64,000 bases of DNA, from contig NZ_JAMBNY010000002.1 of NCBI RefSeq assembly GCF_023715345.1, positions 186,001-250,000 of the forward strand, written 5' to 3'. The notes under the pieces were generated by a model that saw only the letters and a list, made by a program, of their open reading frames with translations, had not been told where the DNA came from and made no database searches. Each line of letters opens with the position of its first letter. Positions within the stretch are counted from its first letter, which is position 1. Made by a program: the position numbers and the translations under genes. Source of the DNA: Paenibacillus camelliae. Lineage in GTDB: Bacteria; Bacillota; Bacilli; Paenibacillales; Paenibacillaceae. This document shows, piece after piece, positions 42,966 through 52,409 of this stretch.

Positions 42966-43880
42966 ATGGACAGAACCTTCAATCGCAATGCAATGATTTT
43001 TAGTACATTATTTTTAGTGATGCTTGTCGTCTCAGTAGCCGCATTTTTCTATGGGCTAAATATTGGAACTAAAAAAGTGGAGGCAAAATATGCACACTTA
43101 ATAAGTCCTGAGTCCACAGCAAATGATTATGTGTATCAGCAGCAAGATCTTGTGTCATTCTACTTAACAGTATACGCACCTTATCGTGAATTCCAGCTAT
43201 CATGGAATGATGCGCTGAAAAAAATCTCAAATAATGAAGTGAGCAATGTAGCTTCACTTTACAAGGAAATCGAAGGGCAAGCAAGTAAAAAAGCTGAAGA
43301 AGCTGCTAGCTTTAACTTACAGCACGCCGGTTTGCTCGGTCAAGCACAGCAAAGCTATATTCGTAGCTTAGATCAATTTGAAAAAGTAGCTGTCGTTCTT
43401 CAACGAAAAAATGCAGCAACCACGTATGAAGGTATTACAAACTCCCTTAAAAATAATGATGTATACCAAGCTGCCATATCGCAGGCATTAACTGGACAAG
43501 GACAGTTTTATGAAGCTATGGTACAATGGGGAATATCAATAGATCCGAACATTCCAAGTGAATATGACCGGAATGTTAGCCAAAAACTAACGGATTGGAG
43601 CAGTAAACCACTGTTAATTAAGAATGAAATCATTGCCAACTATTTACTTGATTCCAAGCAGTTTGTGGAATATTTGCCACATGACTTAGTAAGTAGCATC
43701 GATCAATTTATTACATCTGGACAAGCTGAGTCTATGAATCTTACTACAGTTGAGGGCATTATTTCTCTTCTAATGAATACTGCTGCTGTTCGTGCAGGTG
43801 ACTATAATCTGCATCGTAACTCACTGTACACAGATGAATTTTTGCCACAAATTCCATTTTTCTATCCAAATGTGGACTAA
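42966..43880 (+). CDS. Uncharacterised exported or membrane-anchored protein
   Basis: A 304-residue protein with an N-terminal membrane helix (residues 10-31, IFSTLFLVMLVVSVAAFFYG) and a helical outside part of about 270 residues with no cysteine and no known motif. AAAGGAGC precedes the ATG. It is divergent from the CPBP gene (57 bases apart) and precedes serA in the same direction. I do not recognise it; a role in spore or envelope biology is possible but unsupported. Confidence 0.7.
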   Translation: MDRTFNRNAMIFSTLFLVMLVVSVAAFFYGLNIGTKKVEAKYAHLISPESTANDYVYQQQDLVSFYLTVYAPYREFQLSWNDALKKISNNEVSNVASLYKEIEGQASKKAEEAASFNLQHAGLLGQAQQSYIRSLDQFEKVAVVLQRKNAATTYEGITNSLKNNDVYQAAISQALTGQGQFYEAMVQWGISIDPNIPSEYDRNVSQKLTDWSSKPLLIKNEIIANYLLDSKQFVEYLPHDLVSSIDQFITSGQAESMNLTTVEGIISLLMNTAAVRAGDYNLHRNSLYTDEFLPQIPFFYPNVD

Positions 43881-43944
43881 ATAAGAAATTAAATAAAAAT
43901 TGTTGAATGTTAGTGAAATTTCGTCTTTTTGTTTATGCTAGAGA

Positions 43945-43972
43945 TTGATTTAAATAGAGTACTTGCTATAGA
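43945..43972 (+). promoter_or_regulatory. Candidate promoter of serA
   Basis: TTGATT and TATAGA, 16 bases apart. The transcript would meet the hairpin at 44003-44044 after about 25 bases, before serA. Confidence 0.45.
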
Positions 43973-44002
43973 ATAGGAATTGACCGTTATGTTCGTTGAT
44001 GA

Positions 44003-44044
44003 AACTCTCGCCCACATCCTTCATCGATGCGGCGAGAGTTTTTT
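44003..44044 (+). terminator. Terminator or attenuator upstream of serA
   Basis: AACTCTCGCC and GGCGAGAGTT form a perfect 10-bp stem with an 18-base loop, followed by six T. It either ends transcription from the 304-residue gene or controls entry into serA, which starts 52 bases later. Confidence 0.75.
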
Positions 44045-44095
44045 AGTTTACATTATTTGCGAGCAGTCGCACACATTCAGGAGGTAGTTATCGTA

Positions 44096-45685
44096 ATGTT
44101 TAAAGTTTTAGTTTCCGATCCGATCAGTGACCAAGGAATTCAACAGCTAGTCGATGCTGCAGACATTGTAGTAGACAAAAAACCAGGTCTCTCCGAAGAT
44201 GAATTAGTAGCCATTATTGGTGAGTATGATGCTTTGCTTGTTCGTAGCCAGACGACAGTTACGGAGAAAATTTTAGAGGCTGGAAAGAAACTAAAGGTTG
44301 TTGGTCGTGCAGGTGTAGGCGTTGACAACATTAACCTTGAAGCTGCAACAAAGCTTGGCGTAATCGTTATTAACGCTCCAGACGGCAATACAATTACGAC
44401 ATGTGAACATACGTTTGCAATGATGATGGCGTTAGCTCGTCACATTCCGCAAGCATATAAGAAAACTACTGAAGGCGTTTGGGATCGCAAATCCTTCCTG
44501 GGCGTTGAGCTTCGCAATAAAACACTAGGCGTACTTGGTATGGGCCGTATCGGTAGTGAAGTTGCCAAGCGTGCAAAGGCATTTGGTATGAAAGTGCTTG
44601 GTTACGATCCTTTCCTAACTGAAGAACGTGCTCAGCAGCAAGGGATTACACTTGCATCTGTTGATGACATCGTGCGTAACGCTGATTTCATGACTGTTCA
44701 TACCCCGCTTACTCCTGAGACAAAGCATATGATTGGTAAAGCACAATTCGAGGTAATGAAGCCTGGCATGCGTATTGTGAACTGCGCTCGCGGTGGAATT
44801 ATTGATGAGGGCGCACTCGTTGAAGCAATCGATCAAGGAATTGTTGCAGGTGCTGCATTTGACGTATTCGAGGTAGAGCCCCCTGCTGCAGATCATCCAT
44901 TCCTGAATCATCCGAATATTATCGTAACGCCGCATCTTGGCGCTTCCACTGTAGAAGCACAAGAAAACGTTGCGATTGATGTTTCCGAGCAGGTGCTTCA
45001 CATTTTACGTGATGAGCCGTTTATGAATGCTGTAAACATGCCTCCAATTCCAGCAGAGGTTCGCAAAGTGCTTGAACCATACTTTGAGCTTGGAGAAAAG
45101 CTTGGTCATTTCATCGCTCAAAGCACTGAGGGTGCAATTGAAGAGATTACAGTAAGCTACTCTGGTGAATTATCTGAGGTTGATACACAGCCACTAACTC
45201 GTTATATCGTTCGCGGCGTACTAGCTCATCATCTTGGAAAAGACGCGGTCAACGTCGTCAACTCTATGCATATTGCTAAGCAACGCTCATTGAATATTGT
45301 GACGAATAAATCACGTGCAGCACATAACTTTACTAACCTGGTTACTGTTTCACTTCGTACGAACAAAGGTAACCGCTCTGCTTCAGGTACATTACTTGCT
45401 GGTTACGGAGCTCGTATCGTACAAATCGACAGCTACAACATTGACCTTACGCCAGAAGGACATTTCATCCTTATCTCACATAACGACAAGCCTGGTATCA
45501 TCGGTCGCGTAGGTACACTACTTGGCAACAATGATGTAAACATCGCAACGATGCAGGTTGGTCGTCAAGATAAAGGCGGATCTGCTATTATGATGCTTCG
45601 TGTAGATAAAGGCACACCTAAGGAAGTACTAAAACAGCTATTAGATATGCCTGAGCTTATCAGTGCTAAAGAAGTTATTCTGTAG
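44096..45685 (+). CDS. serA: D-3-phosphoglycerate dehydrogenase
   Basis: SerA oxidises 3-phosphoglycerate with NAD+, the first step of serine synthesis. The NAD loop is LGVLGMGRIGSEVAKRA, with RGGIIDEGAL, the catalytic Arg-Glu-His trio region and HLGASTVEAQ. A C-terminal ACT domain (about 455-529, HNDKPGIIGRVGTLLG) gives feedback control by serine and makes this the long, 529-residue form. I start at ATG 44096 (MFKVLVSDP), with AGGAGG eleven bases upstream. Confidence 0.96.
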   Translation: MFKVLVSDPISDQGIQQLVDAADIVVDKKPGLSEDELVAIIGEYDALLVRSQTTVTEKILEAGKKLKVVGRAGVGVDNINLEAATKLGVIVINAPDGNTITTCEHTFAMMMALARHIPQAYKKTTEGVWDRKSFLGVELRNKTLGVLGMGRIGSEVAKRAKAFGMKVLGYDPFLTEERAQQQGITLASVDDIVRNADFMTVHTPLTPETKHMIGKAQFEVMKPGMRIVNCARGGIIDEGALVEAIDQGIVAGAAFDVFEVEPPAADHPFLNHPNIIVTPHLGASTVEAQENVAIDVSEQVLHILRDEPFMNAVNMPPIPAEVRKVLEPYFELGEKLGHFIAQSTEGAIEEITVSYSGELSEVDTQPLTRYIVRGVLAHHLGKDAVNVVNSMHIAKQRSLNIVTNKSRAAHNFTNLVTVSLRTNKGNRSASGTLLAGYGARIVQIDSYNIDLTPEGHFILISHNDKPGIIGRVGTLLGNNDVNIATMQVGRQDKGGSAIMMLRVDKGTPKEVLKQLLDMPELISAKEVIL

Positions 45686-45694
45686 TTCATAAAG

Positions 45695-45736
45695 AAAACG
45701 CGCCAGAGACGCTGTAAGCGTCCTTGGCGCGTTTTT
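45695..45736. terminator. Terminator after serA (convergent with resE)
   Basis: AAAACGCGCCA pairs with TGGCGCGTTTT and an inner ACGCT with AGCGT; flanked by A and T runs. It follows the serA stop by 9 bases. Confidence 0.85.
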
Positions 45737-45833
45737 ATGTTGTTCCACGACAAACAATAACTTTCCTCTTCTTCCGTCCTGTATCGACGTGTATGGACGT
45801 TTCTCGTTGAGGATTTATATCGAATCATTTACT

Positions 45834-47297
45834 TTATTGTATCTTTTCATGAATGGATATAGGCAACAGAATCGTAAATGTCGTTCCTTGCCCAACCGTG
45901 CTTTCTACCGCGATCTTTCCTTCATGCTGATCAATAATATTTTTAACGATAGCAAGACCTAAGCCAGTACCTGATCTGGAGCCGCGCTTTCTTGCTTTAT
46001 CTGCTTTATAGAATCGTTCAAAAATGTATGGCAAATCTTCGGCAGGAATTCCTTGGCCTTCGTCTTTGAATTTAAGCTGGACGAATGAGTCATAGTTTAA
46101 TGATACGACACTAGGAAGAATCATTACACGCTTTCCGGTGTCCGTATGCCTTAAAGCATTATCGATTAGGTTAGTAAATACCTGCTCTAAACGATCCTCA
46201 TCTGCATGCTGCAGCACAAGCGACTCTTCTGATGGAATATATTCAAGCTCTATCCCTCTTTCCTTCGCATATACGAAAAACTTTCGAAAAACACGCAGCA
46301 GTATATGACTGACATCAACAATTTGATATTTCATATTGATATGACCAGCTTCCATGCGTGCCACATCAAGAAAATCATTCACCAGTCTTCCCATTCGAAC
46401 GGATTCATCATGGATAACCTGCACAAGCTCTTGTCTTTCCTCAGGGGATACGACGATATCATCTATGAGTGCCTCACTATAGCCTTGCAGCATTTGCAAA
46501 GGTGTACGAATTTCATGAGAAATATTTGCAACGAAATCACGACGAATTTTATCTATTTTGTGTTCTTCTGTCACGTCACGAATAACAGCTACGACTCCTC
46601 GCATAATACCGTTAGATAGCAATGGTGTTAATACTACAGACCACATATAGCTTTGTACATGAACTTTATCTGTGCTGTCCTTGCCGTGATTGAGAACTTT
46701 GATATAGTTTTCTCGAATAGGCGCTGGAACCTTAGGATAATTCAAGCCTTCACTTAACACCCATTCATCTTCAATCGCCTGCCATTGGTTCAGCAGGATA
46801 TGACCCTGCGGATTGGTAAGTATAACCTCTCCATTAGCATCGAACGTAATAACCGCATCTCGAATACTCCGAATTACGTTAGACAAATGATTACTCTCAT
46901 GATTAAGGTCATGGATCAGCTTTTCAAGCTTTTCAGTCATCTCGTTAAACGTATCAGCTAACTGACCAATTTCATCAGACGATGAAATATTGACACGTGT
47001 AGAATAATTACCCTTTGATATTGAAACTGCTGCATCCTTAAGCTGCAGCAGAGGCTGCTGTAGCTTTGCTGATAAGAAAAATGCGAAAAAGGTTGATAAT
47101 AAAAAACCTATAATCGCCGTAATGATGAACAGCAGCTTAATGTCATGTGCATCCTCAGCAAATGAAACATCAATATACTGCAGCAAAAATGCACCTAGTA
47201 TCAATAATACGACGGCTACAAGCACAATAATCGTCACCCATAGCTTACCGATTACACTATGCCACAGTAGATTGAATATTTTACGCAGCCACCCCAT
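45834..47297 (-). CDS. resE: Sensor histidine kinase ResE
   Basis: ResE senses low oxygen or nitric oxide related signals and phosphorylates ResD. Order of domains: membrane helix near residues 15-35, second helix about 45-65, HAMP (about 65-115), PAS (about 135-230), HisKA (FVANISHEIRTPLQMLQG with the phospho-histidine) and ATPase (NLIDNALRHTD, DEGQGIPAEDL, GTGLGLAIVK). The outside loop is very short, as only ten residues separate the helices, so signal sensing is probably by PAS. 487 residues; the shorter sensor region fits Paenibacillus-type ResE. Convergent with serA. Confidence 0.9.
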   Translation of the reverse strand: MGWLRKIFNLLWHSVIGKLWVTIIVLVAVVLLILGAFLLQYIDVSFAEDAHDIKLLFIITAIIGFLLSTFFAFFLSAKLQQPLLQLKDAAVSISKGNYSTRVNISSSDEIGQLADTFNEMTEKLEKLIHDLNHESNHLSNVIRSIRDAVITFDANGEVILTNPQGHILLNQWQAIEDEWVLSEGLNYPKVPAPIRENYIKVLNHGKDSTDKVHVQSYMWSVVLTPLLSNGIMRGVVAVIRDVTEEHKIDKIRRDFVANISHEIRTPLQMLQGYSEALIDDIVVSPEERQELVQVIHDESVRMGRLVNDFLDVARMEAGHINMKYQIVDVSHILLRVFRKFFVYAKERGIELEYIPSEESLVLQHADEDRLEQVFTNLIDNALRHTDTGKRVMILPSVVSLNYDSFVQLKFKDEGQGIPAEDLPYIFERFYKADKARKRGSRSGTGLGLAIVKNIIDQHEGKIAVESTVGQGTTFTILLPISIHEKIQ

Positions 47298-48014
47298 TTA
47301 CTTAGGCACCTCAAGCTTGTAGCCAACGCCCCAAACCGTTGTAATCATGCTAGCAGCCTCACTAGACACTTTATTCAGCTTTTCACGTAGACGTTTTACA
47401 TGCGTATCTACTGTTCTTAAATCTCCAAAAAACTCATAGTTCCATACATCCTTTAGCAGCTCTTCACGAGAGAACACCTTATCTGGCGATATCGCTAAAT
47501 AATGAAGCAGCTCGTACTCCTTAGGTGTTAAGCTAACCTCTTGTCCACCTGCTGTTACACGATGAGCATCATGCTCAATAATAAGGTGTGGGAACACAAT
47601 ACTGTTAGATGTATTCATTTCCTTTGTTAAAAAGGCTGTAGCAGATGAACGTCGCAAAATCGCTTTAACACGATAGATAACCTCACGAGGAGAAAATGGC
47701 TTTACAACATAATCGTCAGCACCTACTTCAAAGCCCTGCACACGATTCATCTCTTCTCCTTTCGCCGTTAACATAACGACAGGAGTAGCCTTAACCTGAC
47801 GAAGTCTTGTGCATACCTCGATGCCATCGATTCCTGGAAGCATAACATCAAGTAAAATTAGCGCATAGTCTCGATTCATTGCTAATTGCAATGCGCTTTC
47901 GCCGTCCTCGGCTTCATCAATTTCATAGCCTTCCTTCTCAAGATACATCTTCAATAAGCGACGTATACGCTCCTCATCATCAACAACTAGAATACGATTA
48001 AAGTAATCAGCCAT
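47298..48014 (-). CDS. resD: Response regulator ResD
   Basis: ResD is an OmpR-family response regulator activating genes for aerobic and anaerobic respiration. Receiver: RILVVDDEERIRRLL, phospho-aspartate in LILLDVMLPG, and the switch lysine in DYVVKPFSP. The C-terminal winged helix has SLTPKEYELLHYLA and VDTHVKRLREKL. I start at ATG 48014 after AAAGGGGTG. It ends one base before resE begins and follows resC, the resABCDE order. Confidence 0.93.
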   Translation of the reverse strand: MADYFNRILVVDDEERIRRLLKMYLEKEGYEIDEAEDGESALQLAMNRDYALILLDVMLPGIDGIEVCTRLRQVKATPVVMLTAKGEEMNRVQGFEVGADDYVVKPFSPREVIYRVKAILRRSSATAFLTKEMNTSNSIVFPHLIIEHDAHRVTAGGQEVSLTPKEYELLHYLAISPDKVFSREELLKDVWNYEFFGDLRTVDTHVKRLREKLNKVSSEAASMITTVWGVGYKLEVPK

Positions 48015-48050
48015 AGCAACAAGCACCCCTTTCAATTATTCAGCTTAACA

Positions 48051-49313
48051 TTAATCTACCCCTGCATATGAATGCATACCGGCAATAAGTAGATTTACTC
48101 CGACTAACGTAAATAGAACGATAACAAATCCAATAACAGCTAGCCATGCAGACGGTCTACCATGCCAGCCGCGTGACAATCTAAAATGCAAGTACGCACT
48201 GTAGTACAACCATGTAATTAGTGCCCATACCTCTTTCGGATCCCAGCCCCAGAAACGTCCCCATGCAATCTCTGCCCATATCATCGCAAAGATTAATGCT
48301 CCGAGCGTGAAGATTGGAAAGCCTATAACGATCGCACGATAACTTATTTCATCCAAATCATCTGGATCGATGCCCTCGAGCTTAGGATGTATGGCAGCAC
48401 CTAACGGTTTGCGAATGATTAAACGAATTATACCATAAAGAATTAGTCCTACAATAATCGACCAAACGACCGTATTCAGCTTACGTCCAGAGTTCACTCC
48501 GTTGAACCATGATGGTGTCTCGAACAAGCCATCGGTCATTCCTAAAAACTCAGTCACTTGCAGTGCTTCACTATTATATGGTTTGAAAATAGGGGGCATC
48601 GTATACTCAACAACATCATATGATGTAGTAAGCTCGCCTACTTGTGATACATCTACTGTTTCTTGCTGAAATTGTGCAACGTAGCCAGCACCCTTAAAGC
48701 CAAATGCCGCTACGATAAAGCCGATTACAATGAAAATGGAAATAAGCGTGAACTCAAGCCAGCGCTGTGCTCGTTTCCCTTTTTTCGTATGATCGTTATA
48801 GTCAATAACGCGTAAAAGGTACATGAGCCCTGCTGCGAAACCAACTGCAAAGAATGCCTCACCTAATGCTGCCATTGTTACGTGGATTTTCAGCCAGTTC
48901 GATTGTAGTGCTGGTATTAACGGCTGGACCTCTTGGGGAAATACAGACGCATACGCAATGATAATAATCGTTAGTGGTAATGCGAACATCCCAAGCAGCG
49001 GCTTTTTATATATGAAATGAATAATGGTATAGGCAATCATGATGGTCATGCCTAGTAGCGTTATAAATTCATACATATTGCTCGTTGGGATCTGGCCACT
49101 GCCAATCCATCTTGTAAAGAAAAACGAAAGATGCGCAAGTAAGCCAAGAGAAGACGTTATAAATGCTATTTTACTCCAGCGCGCCTCATGCTGCTTAGCA
49201 TCTCTTTTCCCCCATTTCTTACCTGCTACGGCAACCATATAAAAAATAAAAGCAAACACATATAAAAAGAATGCAGCAATAAAGCTTGAACTACTAAAAT
49301 CTAACCAATTCAT
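48051..49313 (-). CDS. resC: Cytochrome c biogenesis protein ResC (CcsA/CcsB family)
   Basis: ResC is the multi-helix heme-handling subunit of the system II cytochrome c maturation complex. The tryptophan-rich heme motif WGRFWGWDPKEVWALITW and histidines in the flanking helices are present, with about eight membrane helices. 420 residues. It overlaps resB by four bases and is followed by resD. Confidence 0.93.
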   Translation of the reverse strand: MNWLDFSSSSFIAAFFLYVFAFIFYMVAVAGKKWGKRDAKQHEARWSKIAFITSSLGLLAHLSFFFTRWIGSGQIPTSNMYEFITLLGMTIMIAYTIIHFIYKKPLLGMFALPLTIIIIAYASVFPQEVQPLIPALQSNWLKIHVTMAALGEAFFAVGFAAGLMYLLRVIDYNDHTKKGKRAQRWLEFTLISIFIVIGFIVAAFGFKGAGYVAQFQQETVDVSQVGELTTSYDVVEYTMPPIFKPYNSEALQVTEFLGMTDGLFETPSWFNGVNSGRKLNTVVWSIIVGLILYGIIRLIIRKPLGAAIHPKLEGIDPDDLDEISYRAIVIGFPIFTLGALIFAMIWAEIAWGRFWGWDPKEVWALITWLYYSAYLHFRLSRGWHGRPSAWLAVIGFVIVLFTLVGVNLLIAGMHSYAGVD

Positions 49314-50986
49314 CCTTTGTGTCCTCCATTATCAAGACTTTTGGGATCAAGCTCAATGCCGCAACGCTTCAATGCGTATGCTGCATCCGCCCGCAAGCCA
49401 AACCAGTTTTTATTCGTGTGAGCTCCTAGCGTCAGCTGATTGTCATCGATGCGCAGCCATATTCTTCTATGCTGCCAATACGTTCCCATAATCAAGCCAA
49501 GCATACTAAAGAATGCTCCGATCCAAAGAAACTTCACTGCCTTATCAATACGAACATTCAAATACGTTGTAGCTGCAGAGAAATCAACGTTTTCCATGCC
49601 ATCAACCTTAATCTCTAGCTTATTGGCCAGCTCACGATTAATCGTATCCTGTGAGAAGCGTACTTTATCCTTCTCTAACGGAAAATACATAAACATTTCT
49701 CCGTCTTCAGCTAAATTAGGACCCTTTATATTAAAAATAAAGGCTGGAGCGTTCGGACTGCTTGAAAGTGTAATCGGCTCACCTTCACTATTAATTGAAA
49801 AGTCCATATATTTGTCGATTAACTCCATAGAGTACGGTCCAACCTCGTAATAAAGCTCAGGATCAACCATTGTTAAATGAAATGGCCCGTAGCTCTCTCC
49901 TGTTTCTTTATTAATGATCATTGGAGAAACTGCATTAATTCTAGGTGTTAGATTAAAATCAAACTGATGAAGCTTTAGCTCTTTATAGCGAAGCGGATCG
50001 TTAACAAGAATCGTATGCTCTTTAACCTCTTTAAGCTCTGGCTGCAGAAAATCGTCTCCACAATTAGCTGCACACTCGTATAGAACAACATCCGTTTTGA
50101 ACGTCTTCACTCGACCGGAGTCTTTAAGCTCGATGGGCAGCTCATCGTTATCGTACAATTCCATAGAGAAGCCATCGCTTTTTACATAGTAGTTCGTTCC
50201 AACGATCGGAACGGTATCTCCATCCGTAATACTTACATATGTATCTACATTCCAGTCAGGAATGCTACGAGCTAGAACCGCTAAAAGAAATAATATAAGC
50301 CCAATATGGTTAATATAGGGACCCCAGCGGCTAAAACGGTTCTTTTCTGCTAGTAGTGCAGTGCCAGACTCATCGATATGTACCTTGTAGCCCTTTTTCT
50401 TCAGAGCCTCTCCATACTGCTTTGTCCATTGAACCGGCTCGTCTGTCACTTGACCGCTATAGGTCGCTTTTTGACGTTTTAAGAAGGCGTGGTGCTTTCT
50501 AATTTGCTGCTTGTTCAATGCACGATACAATGGCAACACACGGTCAATACTGCAGATGACAAGTGAGGTTCCGATCATCACTAAAAGTGTAATAAACCAC
50601 CAGCTTGAGTAGGTGTTGTGCAAGCCAAGGAAATAATAAATTTCCCCTGCCAGTCCATACTGCTCACTGTAATAAACTTTTGGATTGAAAGTGGCAGAAA
50701 TAAATGTAGAGGCCTGCGGGAAAATCGTTCCGAGCATTGCGCCTAAGAATGTAATAATAATGAGATAAATGGCAATCTTAACGGAAGAGAAGAAGTTCCA
50801 GATCTTATCTAGAAAATCTGGATTCGCCTTCTGTGAACGCCGAGCAACGCCATCATAACGCATTTCGAGCGGTTCATTTGACTTCATTAGCTGCTCTTCA
50901 AGTGGCTTACCACATGCTTCGCATAATACAGTCCCGACTGCATTTTGATGGCCGCATTCACATTTTGAGTTCACAGGTAATAGCAC
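49310..50986 (-). CDS. resB: Cytochrome c biogenesis protein ResB
   Basis: ResB is the partner of ResC in system II cytochrome c maturation, with four membrane helices and a large outside domain. 558 residues. The N-terminus has a small zinc-ribbon-like pair (CECGHQ and CEACGKP) not typical of all ResB proteins. The start is a GTG at 50986 six bases after AGGAGG. It begins two bases after resA ends. Confidence 0.92.
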   Translation of the reverse strand: MLLPVNSKCECGHQNAVGTVLCEACGKPLEEQLMKSNEPLEMRYDGVARRSQKANPDFLDKIWNFFSSVKIAIYLIIITFLGAMLGTIFPQASTFISATFNPKVYYSEQYGLAGEIYYFLGLHNTYSSWWFITLLVMIGTSLVICSIDRVLPLYRALNKQQIRKHHAFLKRQKATYSGQVTDEPVQWTKQYGEALKKKGYKVHIDESGTALLAEKNRFSRWGPYINHIGLILFLLAVLARSIPDWNVDTYVSITDGDTVPIVGTNYYVKSDGFSMELYDNDELPIELKDSGRVKTFKTDVVLYECAANCGDDFLQPELKEVKEHTILVNDPLRYKELKLHQFDFNLTPRINAVSPMIINKETGESYGPFHLTMVDPELYYEVGPYSMELIDKYMDFSINSEGEPITLSSSPNAPAFIFNIKGPNLAEDGEMFMYFPLEKDKVRFSQDTINRELANKLEIKVDGMENVDFSAATTYLNVRIDKAVKFLWIGAFFSMLGLIMGTYWQHRRIWLRIDDNQLTLGAHTNKNWFGLRADAAYALKRCGIELDPKSLDNGGHKG

Positions 50987-50988
50987 AG

Positions 50989-51516
50989 TTAACCTCCTAC
51001 TATTTTTTCAATATGCTCATGAATTTGAGATTCCTTCATCTCACCGACAAAAACAGAGGATAATGTCCCATTCGGGTTCACAAAAAATGTTGTCGGATAG
51101 GAGCGTAGACCGTATTTTTTTTCTGTTTTGCGATCAACATCACGCAATATGGTGTACGTTACACCAAGCTTTTTCACATAATTAGAAACAGTCAACGTAT
51201 CTTCGCTCAAATTAATGGCAACAACTTCAACACCCTTATCCTTCCACTCTTCATACTGTCGTTCGAAAGAAGGCATCTCTCGTATGCAAGGCTCACAAAA
51301 AGTACCCCAAAAATTAATGACGAGGGGTGAACCATTATAATCTTGCAGCGAAATTGGCTCTCCTTGCAAATTAGCCAAGCGAAAATCTGGTACAGCCTGT
51401 CCTTCTTTTATCGTTCCTGGAGTATCGTTTGTAAACGTTTGAAAAATTGCATACCCACCGATTACAAATGCAAATAGAAGAACGATGATTTGAACTTTTT
51501 TGCGGTTTTTACCCAA
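50989..51516 (-). CDS. resA: Thiol-disulfide oxidoreductase ResA
   Basis: ResA is a membrane-anchored thioredoxin-fold protein that reduces apocytochrome c cysteines outside the membrane. The N-terminal anchor is residues 9-26 and the active site is WGTFCEPCIREMP (CEPC); the cis-proline is in SYPTTFFV. 175 residues. The start codon is TTG (ATATTGGGT), with GGTGGTG nine bases before. Confidence 0.93.
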   Translation of the reverse strand: MGKNRKKVQIIVLLFAFVIGGYAIFQTFTNDTPGTIKEGQAVPDFRLANLQGEPISLQDYNGSPLVINFWGTFCEPCIREMPSFERQYEEWKDKGVEVVAINLSEDTLTVSNYVKKLGVTYTILRDVDRKTEKKYGLRSYPTTFFVNPNGTLSSVFVGEMKESQIHEHIEKIVGG

Positions 51517-51583
51517 TATGTATTACACCACCTGCATAAGTAGTATCCATGCTACAATACAATTCTCATTATAACGAAAATTC

Positions 51584-51602
51584 GACGGCACGATATGCCG
51601 TC
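51584..51602 (-). terminator. Hairpin between rluB and resA
   Basis: GACGGCA-TATCG-TGCCGTC, a perfect 7-bp stem, followed by GAATTTTCG on the minus strand. Probable weak terminator after rluB; a TATAAT for resA lies just beyond (51571-51576). Confidence 0.55.
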
Positions 51603-51610
51603 GTCTCTTC

Positions 51611-52351
51611 TTATTTTTGAACTTTATGTGACTTACGCGCCTCTTGTAACATAGCCTTCACTTCATATTCCGTCAAATGACGAAACTTCCCTCGAGGCAG
51701 CCCCTCTAAAGTAAGCTCTCCAAATCGAACACGCTTCAGCTTCATCACCTTATGACCAATCGCATCAAACATTCTACGAACCTGCCGATTACGGCCTTCA
51801 TGGATCGTAATCCGAATCGTCGCTTCATTCGATTCCATCTTCACATCATGATACTCTACCTCAGCAGGAGATGTGATGCCGTCTTCAAGCATAATTCCTT
51901 GCTGCAGCTTCTCTAGCGCCGTACCATGCGGCACTCCCTTTACTGTTGCATGATAGGTTTTTGGTACATGATGCTTAGGATGCGTCAGTAAATTTGCAAA
52001 TTCACCATCATTGGTTAGCAGCAACAAGCCTTCCGTATCATAATCAAGTCTTCCGACTGGATATACCCGCTCCTTAATGCCCGGAAGGAAATCTGCAACG
52101 ACCTTGCGGCCTTGAGGATCCTTAGCGCTTGTGATTACGCCTTTTGGCTTATTCAGCATTAAGTATATCTTTTTCTCACTACGAATTGGACGACCATTCA
52201 CAGTTATGACATCAACGGCAGGGTCTGCCTTCGTTCCTAAAGTTGTGACTGGCTCACCGTTCACTTCTACAGCACCTGACAAGATCAGCTCTTCACATTT
52301 TCGCCGAGAAGCAACCCCTGCTTGAGCTAATATTTTTTGTAATCGTTCCAA
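51611..52351 (-). CDS. rluB: 23S rRNA pseudouridine synthase RluB
   Basis: RluB makes pseudouridine near position 2605 of 23S rRNA. An S4 RNA-binding domain covers the first 60 residues (LQKILAQAGVASRRKCEEL), and the catalytic aspartate is in GRLDYDTEGLLLLTNDG. The C-terminal RVRFGELTLEGLPRG is typical. 246 residues. It stands between the spm genes and resA, as in B. subtilis. Confidence 0.94.
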   Translation of the reverse strand: MERLQKILAQAGVASRRKCEELILSGAVEVNGEPVTTLGTKADPAVDVITVNGRPIRSEKKIYLMLNKPKGVITSAKDPQGRKVVADFLPGIKERVYPVGRLDYDTEGLLLLTNDGEFANLLTHPKHHVPKTYHATVKGVPHGTALEKLQQGIMLEDGITSPAEVEYHDVKMESNEATIRITIHEGRNRQVRRMFDAIGHKVMKLKRVRFGELTLEGLPRGKFRHLTEYEVKAMLQEARKSHKVQK

Positions 52352-52409
52352 TTATGTTCACCTCATCTACCATCATAACGAGTTCATGAAAAAAGCACAA
52401 GCATTGCTG

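Noticed and set aside
43881..44095. T-box or serine riboswitch before serA
   Set aside because: No T-box sequence (AGGGTGGNACCGCG) and no known riboswitch core; only a terminator hairpin can be supported.
44615..45001. 128-codon minus-strand reading frame inside serA
   Set aside because: Lies opposite a highly conserved gene; the translation is cysteine-rich with no family likeness and no ribosome site.
45565..45828. 87-codon minus-strand reading frame at the end of serA
   Set aside because: Antisense to the conserved ACT domain and the serA terminator; no ribosome site.
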